Assembly (NCBI GenBank): GCA_901457705.2
Contig: LR590083.2
Location: 2,170,597-2,234,596 of the forward strand
Origin: Beijerinckiaceae bacterium RH AL1
GTDB taxonomy: Bacteria > Pseudomonadota > Alphaproteobacteria > Rhizobiales > Beijerinckiaceae
Direction: 5' to 3'
DNA: 64,000 bases
Shown here: in pieces, positions 40,959 to 50,110 of the stretch
Numbering within the stretch: the stretch's first letter is position 1
Layout of the letters: each line of letters starts with the position of its first letter
Position numbers and translations under genes: made by a program
Notes under the pieces: generated by a model
The model's database searches: none
Seen by the model: only the letters and a program-made list of their open reading frames with translations
What the model was told of the DNA's origin: nothing

Positions 40959-42499
40959 CGCACGCCTCGTCCGACGGCCTGCTCTACCACGGCACCGATT
41001 GGGACTTCGCGCTGGTGCAACGCATCCACGACGCGATTGAGGAGATCGCGGTCGGCGAGTTCAAGCTCGACGTCTATCCCAACCAGATCGAGGTGATCAC
41101 CGCCGAGCAGATGCTCGACGCCTACTCCTCGATCGGCATGCCGCTGTTCTACAAGCACTGGTCGTTCGGCAAGCAGTTCGCGCATCACGAGGTCTCGTAT
41201 CGCAAGGGCATGCGCGGCCTCGCCTACGAGATCGTCATCAACTCGAACCCGTGCATCTCCTACATCATGGAGGAGAACACCGCGACGATGCAGACGCTCG
41301 TCATCGCGCATGCGGCGTTCGGGCATAACCACTTCTTCAAGAACAACTACCTGTTCAAGCAGTGGACGGATGCCGACGGCATCCTGCAGTACCTCGACTT
41401 CGCCAAGAGCTTCATCACCAAGTGCGAGGAGCGCTACGGCCACCAGTCCGTCGAGCGCCTACTAGATGCCGCGCACGCGCTGATGAGCCACGGCGTTCAC
41501 CGCTACCCGCGCAAGCGCAAGATCGACCTGCTGACCGAGGAGAAGCGCGAGAACGAGCGGCGCCGCCACGGCGAGCAGGTCTTCAACGACCTCTGGCGCA
41601 CCGTGCCCGGCAAGAAAACAAAGCGTACCGCCGACCAGGATGCGCGGCGCCGCGCCCTGCTCGAGCTGCCGCAGGAGAACGTTCTCTACTTCCTGGAGAA
41701 GACCGCGCCGCGCCTGAAGCCCTGGCAGCGCGAAATCATCCGCATCGTCCGCCTCATCGCCCAGTACTTCTACCCGCAGGGCCAGACGAAGGTGATGAAC
41801 GAGGGCTGCGCCACCTACTGCCACTACCGGATCATGCAGCGCCTCTACGAGACGCGGCAGATCACCGAGGGCGCCTACCTCGAGTTCCTGACCTCGCACA
41901 CGAACGTCGTGATGCAGCCGATGTACGACGATCCGCGCTACAGCGGCGTCAATCCCTACGCTCTCGGCTTTGCGATGATGCAGGACATCGAGCGCATCGC
42001 CACAGAGCCGACGGCGGAGGATCGCGAGTGGTTTCCCGACATCGCCGGCGTCGGCGCACCGTTCGAGGTGCTGAAAAGCTGCTGGGAGAACTTTCGCGAC
42101 GAGAGCTTCATCTCGCAATACCTGTCGCCGAACCTCATGCGACGCTGGCGGATGTTCAAGATCCTCGACGAGGGCGAGAACGCGCCGGAGATCAAGGTCG
42201 AGGCGATCCACGACGAGCGCGGCTATCGCGAGATCCGTCGCGCGTTCTCGCGCCAGTACGACGTCGCGATGCTCGATGCCGACATCCAGGTCGTGGACGT
42301 CAACCTCGAGGGCGACCGCCGGCTGAAGCTGCAGCATTCGATCCTCAACGGCATGCGCCTCGACGAGCGCGCCGCGAAGGACGTGCTGCAGCACCTCGCC
42401 GACCTGTGGAGCTACGACGTCACGCTGAGCGAGGTCGATGCCGCCGGCAACACCGTGAAGGAGCATTCGGCGAGCCCGCGCGCCGGATACCTCGCGTAG
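40955..42499 (+). CDS. spoVR: SpoVR family protein
   Basis: This 514-residue protein matches SpoVR (YcgB in E. coli): WDFALVQRIHDAIEEIAVGEFKLDVYPNQIEVIT at the start, HHEVSYRKGMRGLAYEIVINSNPCISYIMEEN, then AHAAFGHNHFFKNNYLF with several His, and MNEGCATYCHYRIMQRLYE. SpoVR was named for a spore cortex role in Bacillus, but this organism shows no sporulation genes. With prkA and yeaH it forms a conserved stress-linked operon. The clustered His/Glu/Cys suggest a metal site, which is inference. It is convergent with glnE one base away. Confidence 0.95.
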   Translation: MTHASSDGLLYHGTDWDFALVQRIHDAIEEIAVGEFKLDVYPNQIEVITAEQMLDAYSSIGMPLFYKHWSFGKQFAHHEVSYRKGMRGLAYEIVINSNPCISYIMEENTATMQTLVIAHAAFGHNHFFKNNYLFKQWTDADGILQYLDFAKSFITKCEERYGHQSVERLLDAAHALMSHGVHRYPRKRKIDLLTEEKRENERRRHGEQVFNDLWRTVPGKKTKRTADQDARRRALLELPQENVLYFLEKTAPRLKPWQREIIRIVRLIAQYFYPQGQTKVMNEGCATYCHYRIMQRLYETRQITEGAYLEFLTSHTNVVMQPMYDDPRYSGVNPYALGFAMMQDIERIATEPTAEDREWFPDIAGVGAPFEVLKSCWENFRDESFISQYLSPNLMRRWRMFKILDEGENAPEIKVEAIHDERGYREIRRAFSRQYDVAMLDADIQVVDVNLEGDRRLKLQHSILNGMRLDERAAKDVLQHLADLWSYDVTLSEVDAAGNTVKEHSASPRAGYLA

Positions 42500-42500
42500 G

Positions 42501-45407
42501 TCACCCCTCGTTGAGGACAGCCGCCTCGAAGGCCGCGCGCAGCGTTGCGCGGGCCTCAGCCAGCGCCGGCTTCAGCGCCGGCCAGCTCGCGCAGCCGCAC
42601 GCTTGTGCCAGCCGCGCCTTCAGCCCGCGCCCGGCCTCCTCGGGCGTCGCACCGGCGGGAAGCGCGAGCTTGATGATCTGGTCGGCCGCCGCCTGCAGGT
42701 CGTAGGCGGCCACCGAGCCGGACGGGACAAGGCCTTCCGCGGCGGCGCGCTCGAGCACGACCCGCGGCGCGACATCGCGCAGGTCCGGCCGCGCTAGGGA
42801 TAAGGCCTGGGCGGCGAACTCGCCGTCGACGAGGCCGCCTTCCGCTAGCTTGAGGTCCCAGAAGCCAGACGGCGGCCGCTCGCGCGCCATCAGCGCCCGC
42901 ATCTCGGCGACATCGGCCATGACCCCCTCGCGCGAGCCGCCGCCGAGCGCCTCGGCGATGGCCGCCTCGATCCGCGTCGCAAGACCCGCATCGCCGGCGA
43001 CTACGCGGGCGCGGGTCAGCGCCAGGTGCTCCCAGGTGGCGGCCGTCGTCTTCTGGTAGGCGGCGAACGCGGAGAACTTCGTCGCAAGGGGGCCCTGCCG
43101 CCCGGAGGGGCGCAGCCGCATGTCGACGTCGTAGAGCCGGCCGCGGCGGGTCGGAGCCGTCAGGTGCGTCGTCAGACGCTGCGTGAGACGCGTGACCCAG
43201 GTCGAGGCGTCGAGGGATCGCGCGCCATCCGACATCGCCTGCGCCGGCGCGTCGTAGACGACGACGAGATCGAGGTCGGACGTCGCGCTCATCTCGCGCG
43301 ATCCGAGCCGACCGAAGCCGAGCACGGCGAGGGTGAGCCCAGGCACGCGGCCGTGGTCGGCGGCCAGGGTGGCCTCCGCTCGGACGAGCAGCGCGCGGAT
43401 TGTGCCGACTGCCAGCGCCGAATAGGCCAGCGCCGCATCGCGTGGAGCGAGCGTGCCGGCGAGGAGCCGCGTGCCGATGAGGAAGTGCTCCTCGTGCTGG
43501 TAGTCGCGCGCGGCATCCAGCACGTCCTCGGTCGTGGTCGCACGCGCGAGCGCGGCGAGGACGCGGGCATCCATCGCGTCGTCGTCGAGGCTCGGCTCCG
43601 CGCCGCCGTCGATCGCGATGTCGAGGAGATGCGGGTGCACCGCCACCGCCTCGGCAAGGCGTGGCGCACCGCCCAGAATCTCGCCGAACAGGGCGCGCAG
43701 CGCGCCGCTGGCAATCAGGATCGCGAAGAGCTCGGTCGCGGTCGGCAGACGTTCCAGCGCGCGGTCGAGGCCGGCGACGGCGGCATCGGGGTCGGACCCC
43801 TTGGCGAAGCTCGCGAGCAGCGCCGGCACCAGCTCGGTGAGGCGCTCGCGGGCGCGCGGGGAGCGAACGGCGGGGCGCAGGCCGGCATGCCAGGCGCGCA
43901 CCATGGTCGAGATGGCGGCGGGATCGCGGAAGCCGAGCTTTTCCAGCGTGCGAAGGGTGCCGGGATCGTCCGAGATTCCGGTGAAGACGAGGTCGCCGGT
44001 CCCGTGTCCGAGCTTCGGCGCGTTCTCGAACAAAAGCGCGTAGTGATGCGCGACGAGCCGGCAGAAGCGCTCGAAGGTCGCCGAGAAGGCGGCCGCCGAC
44101 TCGTAGCCGGCGAAGCGCGCGAAGCGCTTGAGCGCCTCCTTGCTCGTGGGCAGATTGTGCGTCTGCTGGTCGGCGATCATCTGCAGCCGGTGCTCGATGC
44201 CGCGCAGGAAGGCGTAGGCGGTCTCGAGGTCCTCCTGCGCATGCCGCGAGATGCAGCTCTCCTGGCGCAGGCGGTGCAGCATCTCGACGGTGCGGTTGCC
44301 GCGCAGCACCGGCCGCTTGCCGCCGAAGATCAGCTGCTGCGTCTGCACGAAGAACTCGATGTCGCGGATGCCGCCGCGGCCGAGCTTGACGTTGTGGCCG
44401 GCGACCGCGATCTCCCCGCCACCCTTGGCGGCGTGGATCTGCCGCTTCATCGCGTGAATGTCGGCGATCGCCGCGAGGTCGAGATACTTGCGCCAGATGA
44501 AGGGCGCGAGCGTCGCCAGCACCTCGGCGCCGAGCGCGAGATCGCCGGCGCAGGGTCGCGCCTTGATGAGCGCGGCGCGCTCCCAGTTCTGGCCGAAGGT
44601 CTCGTAGTAGGCGAGTGTCGCCGGCACAGAGACGGCGACGGAGCGCGCCGAAGGCTCCGGCCGCAGCCGCAGGTCGACGCGCAGCACGTAGCCGTCGGCC
44701 GTCGCCTGCTGCAGCAGCCGCACGAGGTCGCGGACGATGCGGGCATAGAGCGTTTGCACGTTGGCGTGGTCGACGATCGCCGGCGCTTCGGGGTCGAAGA
44801 GGCAGACGATGTCGACGTCGCTCGAATAGTTGAGCTCGCGGCCGCCGAGCTTGCCGAGCGCCAGCACGGTGAGCCCGCAGCCGCGCGTCGGGTCGGCGGC
44901 GTCGAGACGCAGGCGTCCCGCGCGCTCGGCCTGCTTGAGCAGGAAGTTGAGGGCAGCCGCGATGAAGACGTCGGCCGCGCGCGACAAGGTCTGGACCACC
45001 GTCTCGACCACCCAGACGCCGCCGAGATCGGCCAAGCCGACGGCGAGCGCCACGATCTGGCGCGCCTGGCGCAGGCCGCGCATGACCTCGTCCTCGTCGC
45101 TCGACTCCGCGAGCGCGGGAACGGCCTCGAGCACGTCCTCGATGGTCTCGGCGGGATCTCGATCAAGAATCGCCATGAGGCGGGCGGGATCGGCTTCGAT
45201 CAGCCCCCACAGGAACGGCGAGTGGTCGGCGAGGGCGCCGAGCAGCGCGCGCACGAGCCGAGCCTCCAGGCTCGCGTGCTGAGAAGGGTCGAGGCGGGAC
45301 TCGAGATCGGCCAGGCGCCAGCGCGCCCGGCCCTTATCCGCAACTCGCGGCGACGACCTGAGCGACTGGCGGAGCGGCTTGCCGGCTGGCTTTTCGGTTC
45401 TGTTCAC
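42501..45407 (-). CDS. glnE: bifunctional glutamine synthetase adenylyltransferase/deadenylase
   Basis: GlnE adds AMP to, and removes it from, a Tyr of glutamine synthetase in response to glutamine and PII. This 968-residue protein has two nucleotidyltransferase halves: the N-terminal deadenylase site around GKLGGRELNYSSDVDIVCLFD and the C-terminal adenylylase site around GFGRLGSREMSATSDLDLVVVYD. Between them is the helical domain, with KLGRGGIRDIEFFVQTQQL and MRLRPSGRQGPLATKFSAF. Length is typical. No GS or PII gene is in the window. Confidence 0.96.
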   Translation of the reverse strand: MNRTEKPAGKPLRQSLRSSPRVADKGRARWRLADLESRLDPSQHASLEARLVRALLGALADHSPFLWGLIEADPARLMAILDRDPAETIEDVLEAVPALAESSDEDEVMRGLRQARQIVALAVGLADLGGVWVVETVVQTLSRAADVFIAAALNFLLKQAERAGRLRLDAADPTRGCGLTVLALGKLGGRELNYSSDVDIVCLFDPEAPAIVDHANVQTLYARIVRDLVRLLQQATADGYVLRVDLRLRPEPSARSVAVSVPATLAYYETFGQNWERAALIKARPCAGDLALGAEVLATLAPFIWRKYLDLAAIADIHAMKRQIHAAKGGGEIAVAGHNVKLGRGGIRDIEFFVQTQQLIFGGKRPVLRGNRTVEMLHRLRQESCISRHAQEDLETAYAFLRGIEHRLQMIADQQTHNLPTSKEALKRFARFAGYESAAAFSATFERFCRLVAHHYALLFENAPKLGHGTGDLVFTGISDDPGTLRTLEKLGFRDPAAISTMVRAWHAGLRPAVRSPRARERLTELVPALLASFAKGSDPDAAVAGLDRALERLPTATELFAILIASGALRALFGEILGGAPRLAEAVAVHPHLLDIAIDGGAEPSLDDDAMDARVLAALARATTTEDVLDAARDYQHEEHFLIGTRLLAGTLAPRDAALAYSALAVGTIRALLVRAEATLAADHGRVPGLTLAVLGFGRLGSREMSATSDLDLVVVYDAPAQAMSDGARSLDASTWVTRLTQRLTTHLTAPTRRGRLYDVDMRLRPSGRQGPLATKFSAFAAYQKTTAATWEHLALTRARVVAGDAGLATRIEAAIAEALGGGSREGVMADVAEMRALMARERPPSGFWDLKLAEGGLVDGEFAAQALSLARPDLRDVAPRVVLERAAAEGLVPSGSVAAYDLQAAADQIIKLALPAGATPEEAGRGLKARLAQACGCASWPALKPALAEARATLRAAFEAAVLNEG

Positions 45408-45763
45408 GGCGGCGATAGCAGGGCTGCGCGCCGCGTCCCGTCAAGCGCCGTGAGCAAAGCGCTTTAGCGACGTGGAAATTTTGGGCAGCGGAAGACGGCG
45501 CTGCGAAAGTGGCTCGCCCGTGCGCGGCAGCTGCGTAGTTTCGACCTCGTTGGAGGAGGATGCAGTCACGAGAGCACCGGAAACGTAGCGCCAGCTTAAA
45601 CAGAAAGAGAACAGAATACGGCGCAAAAAAGGCGTCGACACCCTGTGAGTTCGCTTGCCTGCCCAAACAAGCTGCTCACGAAATGGGCTGCGAAAACTAT
45701 CTGCTTAGCCGATTGGCAGTGTCGTGCATTGTGGTTTCAGAACAAACGAAAGGGTTCGATACC
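45408..45763. promoter_or_regulatory. intergenic region between glnE and the small gene at 45764
   Basis: About 356 bases. The glnE side is GC-rich; from 45580 the composition becomes more AT-rich. An open frame starts at ATG 45560 with GGAGGAGG upstream and joins the downstream gene in frame, but the encoded residues are basic and not protein-like. I see no terminator or RNA gene. Promoters for glnE and the small gene are expected here. Confidence 0.4.
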
Positions 45764-45970
45764 ATGGACATGCATAACGGCACTCAGGTCCGCGAGACCG
45801 CCGACCACCACGACGACGTCGTTGCCTTCGGCCGCGCCACGCCGGCCCGCAAGACCGAAGCGGCCAAGACCGTCGCCACGACCTGCGGCGAAGGCTGGTA
45901 CCACGACGCCGCCATCGCGGCCGCGGAGCAGGACGCGATCGAGGCACGCGGCAACCCCTACCACCACTGA
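45764..45970 (+). CDS. small soluble hypothetical protein
   Basis: This 68-residue product (MDMHNGTQVRETADHHDDVVAFGRATPARKT...CGEGWYHDAAIAAAEQDAIEARGNPYHH) is charged and His-rich at both ends, with one Cys. I do not recognise it. AAAGGG lies ten bases before the ATG at 45764. A much longer in-frame start at 45560 is possible but unlikely. It lies 89 bases upstream of the Rieske/FAD oxidoreductase gene on the same strand and may be cotranscribed. Confidence 0.5.
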   Translation: MDMHNGTQVRETADHHDDVVAFGRATPARKTEAAKTVATTCGEGWYHDAAIAAAEQDAIEARGNPYHH

Positions 45971-46059
45971 GCGCGACCGCGCCGCGACGCCGCGGCGCGC
46001 AAGGCAACCCACTGCCGCCTCGTCGATTGGACCCGCTCCAATTTGCGAGGAGCGCGGTC

Positions 46060-47565
46060 ATGGCGGCAGAAGCAAGAGCGATCGAAGCGGACATCCCCAT
46101 GGGGATGACCCAGATCGGCGAAGGCGACGCGAAAGTTCTGCTCGTGCGCGACGCGAACGGGCTTCGCGCCTTCCAGGCCACCTGCCCGCACTATGGCGCC
46201 CCGCTGGCCAAGGGCGAGATCTGCGGACACACGCTCTATTGTCCCTGGCACAAGGCGGCGTTCGACATCGGCGACGGTGCGCTCGTCGCGCCGCCGGCGC
46301 TCAATGCGCTCGCGCAATATCCCATCCGCACCGAAGGCGAGTCGATCGTTGTCTCGCTCGAGCCGATGGCGGCCGCAAAGCCGTCGGCGCGGGCGGACTC
46401 GCGCACCTTCGTCATCGTCGGGACCGGCGCCGCCGCCGTCGCCGCGGTGACGACGCTGCGCGACGAGGGCTTCGGCGGCAAGATCGTCGCGATCGCGCGC
46501 GAGGCGGGAGAGCCCTACGATCGTCCCAAGCTGTCGAAGAACTTCCTGGCCAAGCAGACCCCGGCGTCGGCCGTCGTGCTCGACAAGAACTTCTTCGCCG
46601 ATCACGGCGTCGAGGTCCGCATGGGGCCGGCCAAGCGGATCGATCCGAAGACGCGGACGGTGACCCTCGCCAACGGCACCGAGATCGTCGGCGACGCGCT
46701 GCTGATCGCCACCGGCAGCAAGGCCGTCGTACCGCCCTTCGCCGGCCGCGACCTGTCGAACATCTTCACCCTGCGCAGTCTCGATGACGCGGTCGCGCTT
46801 AGCGCGGCGGCGCAGCCCGGCGCAACGATCGCGGTGATCGGCGGCGGCTTCATCGGGCTCGAGGCCGCCGCCTTCCTCACCAAGCGCGGCCTCTCCGCGA
46901 CGGTCGTCTCGCCGGAGCCGCTGCCGCTGGCGACACGGTTCGGCGACGACGTCGCGGCCGCGATCAAGATCCACCACGAGGGGACGGGCGTCCGGTTCGT
47001 GCACGGCAAGGTCGCCAAGTTCGAGGGCGAGATCTCGGTCTCCGGCGTGCGACTCGAGGGGGGCGAGGTGCTCGACACCGACCTCGTGCTGATCGGCGCC
47101 GGCGCGGCGCCGGAAGTCGATGTCGTCGACGCGCCGAAACATGCGAGCGGCGGTCTCGAGGTCGACGCGATGCTGAAGCTGGCGCCGGGCGTGTGGGTCG
47201 CGGGCGACATCGCCGCCTTCCCAGAGGCGCACAGCGGCACCGTCGCGCGCATCGAGCATTGGCGGCTCGCCCAGCAGCACGGGCGTCACGCCGCGCGGGC
47301 GATGATGGGGCACGAGGCGCCGTTCCGCGAAGCGCCGTTCTTCTGGTCGAACCAGGGCGACAAGCGGCTCGACTACGCCGGCTACGCGCCGGACTGGGAG
47401 CGCATCGAGATCAAAGGCGAGACGGCCAAGCTCGACTTCATCGCCTACTACATCCGCGGCGGGAAGGCGTTGGCGGCCTGCGCCATCGGGCACAATCCGG
47501 AGATGATCCGCTATCTCGACAGGCTGGCGACCGACGGGCCGCCGACGGCAGAGATGCTCGCCTAG
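46060..47565 (+). CDS. Rieske-FAD-dependent pyridine nucleotide-disulfide oxidoreductase (AIFM3-like)
   Basis: This 501-residue protein joins an N-terminal Rieske [2Fe-2S] domain to an FAD/NAD reductase. The cluster ligands are CPHYGAPLAKGEICGHTLYCPWH (C-x-H and C-x2-H). The reductase has one FAD dinucleotide fold, VIVGTGAAAVAAVTTL (about 128-143), and one NAD fold, IAVIGGGFIGLEAAAFL. VWVAGDIAAFPEAHS is the second FAD motif and FWSNQGDKRLDYAGYA the C-terminal region. It resembles AIFM3/Nfrl and ferredoxin reductases of dioxygenase systems; the electron acceptor is unknown and no oxygenase gene is nearby. AGGAG precedes the ATG at 46060. Confidence 0.88.
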   Translation: MAAEARAIEADIPMGMTQIGEGDAKVLLVRDANGLRAFQATCPHYGAPLAKGEICGHTLYCPWHKAAFDIGDGALVAPPALNALAQYPIRTEGESIVVSLEPMAAAKPSARADSRTFVIVGTGAAAVAAVTTLRDEGFGGKIVAIAREAGEPYDRPKLSKNFLAKQTPASAVVLDKNFFADHGVEVRMGPAKRIDPKTRTVTLANGTEIVGDALLIATGSKAVVPPFAGRDLSNIFTLRSLDDAVALSAAAQPGATIAVIGGGFIGLEAAAFLTKRGLSATVVSPEPLPLATRFGDDVAAAIKIHHEGTGVRFVHGKVAKFEGEISVSGVRLEGGEVLDTDLVLIGAGAAPEVDVVDAPKHASGGLEVDAMLKLAPGVWVAGDIAAFPEAHSGTVARIEHWRLAQQHGRHAARAMMGHEAPFREAPFFWSNQGDKRLDYAGYAPDWERIEIKGETAKLDFIAYYIRGGKALAACAIGHNPEMIRYLDRLATDGPPTAEMLA

Positions 47566-47589
47566 ATCGCTGCCTGCCGCTGGAGCTGG

Positions 47590-48507
47590 CTACTTCGAAA
47601 AATCGAGCCCCATCATCCGGTAGCGCTCGGGATCGTCGCCCCAGTCGGGGCGCACCTTCACGAACAGGAAGAGGTGGATGTTGTGCTCGGCCGCCTCGAT
47701 GATCTCCTTGCGCGCGGCCGAGCCGATCGCCTTGATGGTGCGACCGCCCTCGCCGATGACGATCTTCTTGTGGCTGTCGCGCGTGACGTAGATCGTCTGC
47801 TCGACGCGCGCCGACCCGTCGGGCTGCTCCTTCCAGAGCTCGGTCTCTACGGTCGACTGGTAGGGCAGCTCGTCGTGGAGGCGCTCGAACAGCTTCTCGC
47901 GGGTGATCTCGGCGGCGAGCGAGCGCAGCGGCGCGTCCGAGACCTGGTCTTCGGGGTAGAGCCAGGGGCTTGGCGGCATCATCTCGCCGAGCCGCGCGAC
48001 GAGCTTCTTCACGCCGTAGCCCTTGAGCGCCGAGATCATGAACGTATCGCCGAACAGGCCGCCCTCGTTGAGCTTGGCGGCGACGGCGAGCAGGCTCTCG
48101 GCCGGCACGGTGTCGATCTTGTTGAGCACGAGCACCTTCGGCGCCTTCACCTTGGCGAGGCTGGCGAAAATCGCCTCGGTCTCTTCCGAGTCGGGCTTGC
48201 GCGCATCGACGAGCAGCGCGGCGACGTCGGCGTCGCCGGCGCCACCCCAGGCGGTCGCGACCATGGCGCGGTCGAGCCGGCGCTTCGGCGCGAATATGCC
48301 GGGCGTGTCGACGAAGATGATCTGCGCGTCGCCCTCGAGCGCGATGCCGCGCACCAGCGCCCGCGTCGTCTGCACCTTGCGGGAGACGATCGAGACCTTC
48401 GTGCCGACGGCCTCGTTGATCAGCGTCGACTTGCCGGCGTTCGGCGCGCCGATGAGCGCGACAAAGCCGCAGCGCCGGTCGGCTTCGCTTACCATAGGTT
48501 CGCTCAT
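47590..48507 (-). CDS. era: GTPase Era
   Basis: Era binds the 3' end of 16S rRNA and assists 30S maturation. This 305-residue protein has G1 GAPNAGKST (20-28), the switch region VSRKVQTTRALVRG, G3 DTPG (VDTPGIFAPKRRLDRAMV), G4 NKID and a C-terminal KH domain with KKIVIGEGGRTIKAIGSAARKEI. The G3-like loop DTPGIF fits Era. Its start ATG at 48507 overlaps the rnc stop codon (ATGA), so the two are translationally coupled. An ATG at 48495 is an alternative. recO is not downstream here. Confidence 0.96.
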   Translation of the reverse strand: MSEPMVSEADRRCGFVALIGAPNAGKSTLINEAVGTKVSIVSRKVQTTRALVRGIALEGDAQIIFVDTPGIFAPKRRLDRAMVATAWGGAGDADVAALLVDARKPDSEETEAIFASLAKVKAPKVLVLNKIDTVPAESLLAVAAKLNEGGLFGDTFMISALKGYGVKKLVARLGEMMPPSPWLYPEDQVSDAPLRSLAAEITREKLFERLHDELPYQSTVETELWKEQPDGSARVEQTIYVTRDSHKKIVIGEGGRTIKAIGSAARKEIIEAAEHNIHLFLFVKVRPDWGDDPERYRMMGLDFSK

Positions 48508-49241
48508 GCGCCGGCTCCGGCCAATGCGACGCCCTCGCGTGCGAGGAAGGCAGCTGCAGCGGCCTGCTCCGCGAGGCGCTTCGACGAGCCCTTCGCCTCG
48601 GCCTCGCTGTAGCCGTCGATCGCCACGGCGACCGTGAACTCCGGCGCATGCTCCGGCCCGTGGCGCGCAACCTCGCGGTAGACGGGGATCTGGCGACCGC
48701 GGGCCTGCGCCCATTCCTGCAGCGTGGTCTTGGCGTCGCGCAAGCGACGCGGCGCCCGCATGCGCCCGGCAAAGGCGCGTTGCACGAGCTCTCGCGCCGC
48801 CGCGAGACCGCCGTCGAGGTAGACCGCGCCGATGATCGCCTCGCAGACGTCGCCGAGGATCGCCTGCCGCAGCGCGGCGATCGAGCGCTCGCCGGCGGCG
48901 ACACGGATGAACGGCGCGACGCCCCACTCCTGCGCGACCTCGGCGCAGCTCTCGCGGCGCACCAGATCGGCGAGGCGGCGCGACAGGTCTCCCTCGTCGG
49001 CTTCGGGAAAGGCGGCATAGAGCATGTCGGCGACGGCGAGACCGAGCACGCGGTCGCCCAGGAACTCCAGGCGCTGATAGCTTCCCGGGCGGCTCGCGGC
49101 GGCGCCGATGTGGGTCAGCGCGGTCTTCAGCACCGCGCGATCGCTGAAGGTGTGGCCGAGCGCGGCCTCCAGCGCGGCGAGGTCGTTCGTCGTCAATGGA
49201 TCGGTCTGAACATCCGCTGCCAGCGCACGGTCCATGGCCAT
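48504..49241 (-). CDS. rnc: ribonuclease III
   Basis: RNase III cleaves double-stranded RNA in rRNA precursors and mRNAs. This protein has the signature RLEFLGDRVLGLAVADMLY with the catalytic acidic cluster, GDVCEAIIGAVYLDGG as the second acidic block, and a C-terminal double-stranded RNA-binding domain (DAKTTLQEWAQARGRQIPVYREV to SSKRLAEQAAAAAFL). The ATG at 49241 gives 245 residues and a 49-base overlap with lepB. A TTG right at the lepB stop codon (TTGA) is a credible alternative start that would trim about 15 residues. Confidence 0.94.
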   Translation of the reverse strand: MAMDRALAADVQTDPLTTNDLAALEAALGHTFSDRAVLKTALTHIGAAASRPGSYQRLEFLGDRVLGLAVADMLYAAFPEADEGDLSRRLADLVRRESCAEVAQEWGVAPFIRVAAGERSIAALRQAILGDVCEAIIGAVYLDGGLAAARELVQRAFAGRMRAPRRLRDAKTTLQEWAQARGRQIPVYREVARHGPEHAPEFTVAVAIDGYSEAEAKGSSKRLAEQAAAAAFLAREGVALAGAGA

Positions 49242-50017
49242 TCCCAGACCTTCCAGGCGGAGTCGCCCTGCTTGACGGAGAAGAAGATCACCTCGGCCCG
49301 CCCGATCAGGTTCTCGAACGGCACGTAGCCGACGCCGCCCTGGTCCGGCGGAACGCGCGAGTCGGTGGAGTTGTCGCGGTTGTCGCCCATCATGAAGTAG
49401 TGGTCCGGCGGCACCTTGAACTCTTCGGTGTTGTCGGTGAAGCCGGTGTCGCCCTGGATCTCGATGATCGTGTGCTTGACGCCGTCGGGCAGCGTCTCGG
49501 TATAGGTCGGCACGTCGGTGTCGTGACCGTAGAAGTCCTCGGTGTGCACCTTGGCGATGGGCTCGCGCGGGACGATCTTGCCGTTGATGTAGAGGCGCCC
49601 TTCCTTCATCTGGATCGTGTCGCCGGGCATGCCGATGACGCGCTTGATGTAGTCGGTCGTGTTGTCGCGCGGCAGCTTGAAGACGACGACGTCGCCCTGC
49701 TTCGGAGGCGAGGAGAGGATGCGGTCCTTGATCAGCCCTTCCCACGGGATGTGGAAGAGCGGATCGGTGTTGGGAAACGAGAACCGCGAGAAGCCGTAAG
49801 AGTACTTTGAGACGAACAGGAAATCGCCGACGAGCAGGGTCGGGATCATCGAGCCGGACGGGATGTTGAAGGGCTGGAACAGGAAGGTGCGGACGACGAG
49901 CGCGATGAGCAGCGCCTGGACCACGACCTTGATGAACTCGAAGACGCCGCCCTGCTGCTTGGTCTCCTTGGTGGCGGTCTCGGTGCCGCCGTCCTCCAGA
50001 CCTACCGGTTTGCTCAT
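49193..50017 (-). CDS. lepB: signal peptidase I
   Basis: LepB removes signal peptides from exported proteins at the inner membrane. The protein has a cytosolic N-terminus, one anchor helix (VVVQALLIALVVRTFLF) and the catalytic Ser in NIPSGSMIPTLLVGDFLFV. The general-base Lys is in DVVVFKLPRD, and conserved GMPGD and MGDNRDNSTDSR blocks follow. I prefer the ATG at 50017, with a GTG two codons upstream as alternative. It sits in the order acpS-lepB-rnc-era; its 3' end overlaps rnc. Confidence 0.96.
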   Translation of the reverse strand: MSKPVGLEDGGTETATKETKQQGGVFEFIKVVVQALLIALVVRTFLFQPFNIPSGSMIPTLLVGDFLFVSKYSYGFSRFSFPNTDPLFHIPWEGLIKDRILSSPPKQGDVVVFKLPRDNTTDYIKRVIGMPGDTIQMKEGRLYINGKIVPREPIAKVHTEDFYGHDTDVPTYTETLPDGVKHTIIEIQGDTGFTDNTEEFKVPPDHYFMMGDNRDNSTDSRVPPDQGGVGYVPFENLIGRAEVIFFSVKQGDSAWKVWEWPWTVRWQRMFRPIH

Positions 50018-50110
50018 TCCCACTTCGTCTCTGCTTGGCCGGCCGGGGCGCGGCGAAGGGGGCGTCCTACCACGCGACCTTTGTCGGGTATAGCGCCGCC
50101 GCCTTCGGCT

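Noticed and set aside
43026-45467. Long plus-strand frame opposite glnE
   Set aside because: Antisense shadow of glnE; same low-complexity Arg/Glu/His composition and no recognisable motif.
45710-45740. Sigma-54-like promoter TTGGCAG...TGCA upstream of the small gene at 45764
   Set aside because: The GG-to-GC spacing is one base too short for a functional -24/-12 element.
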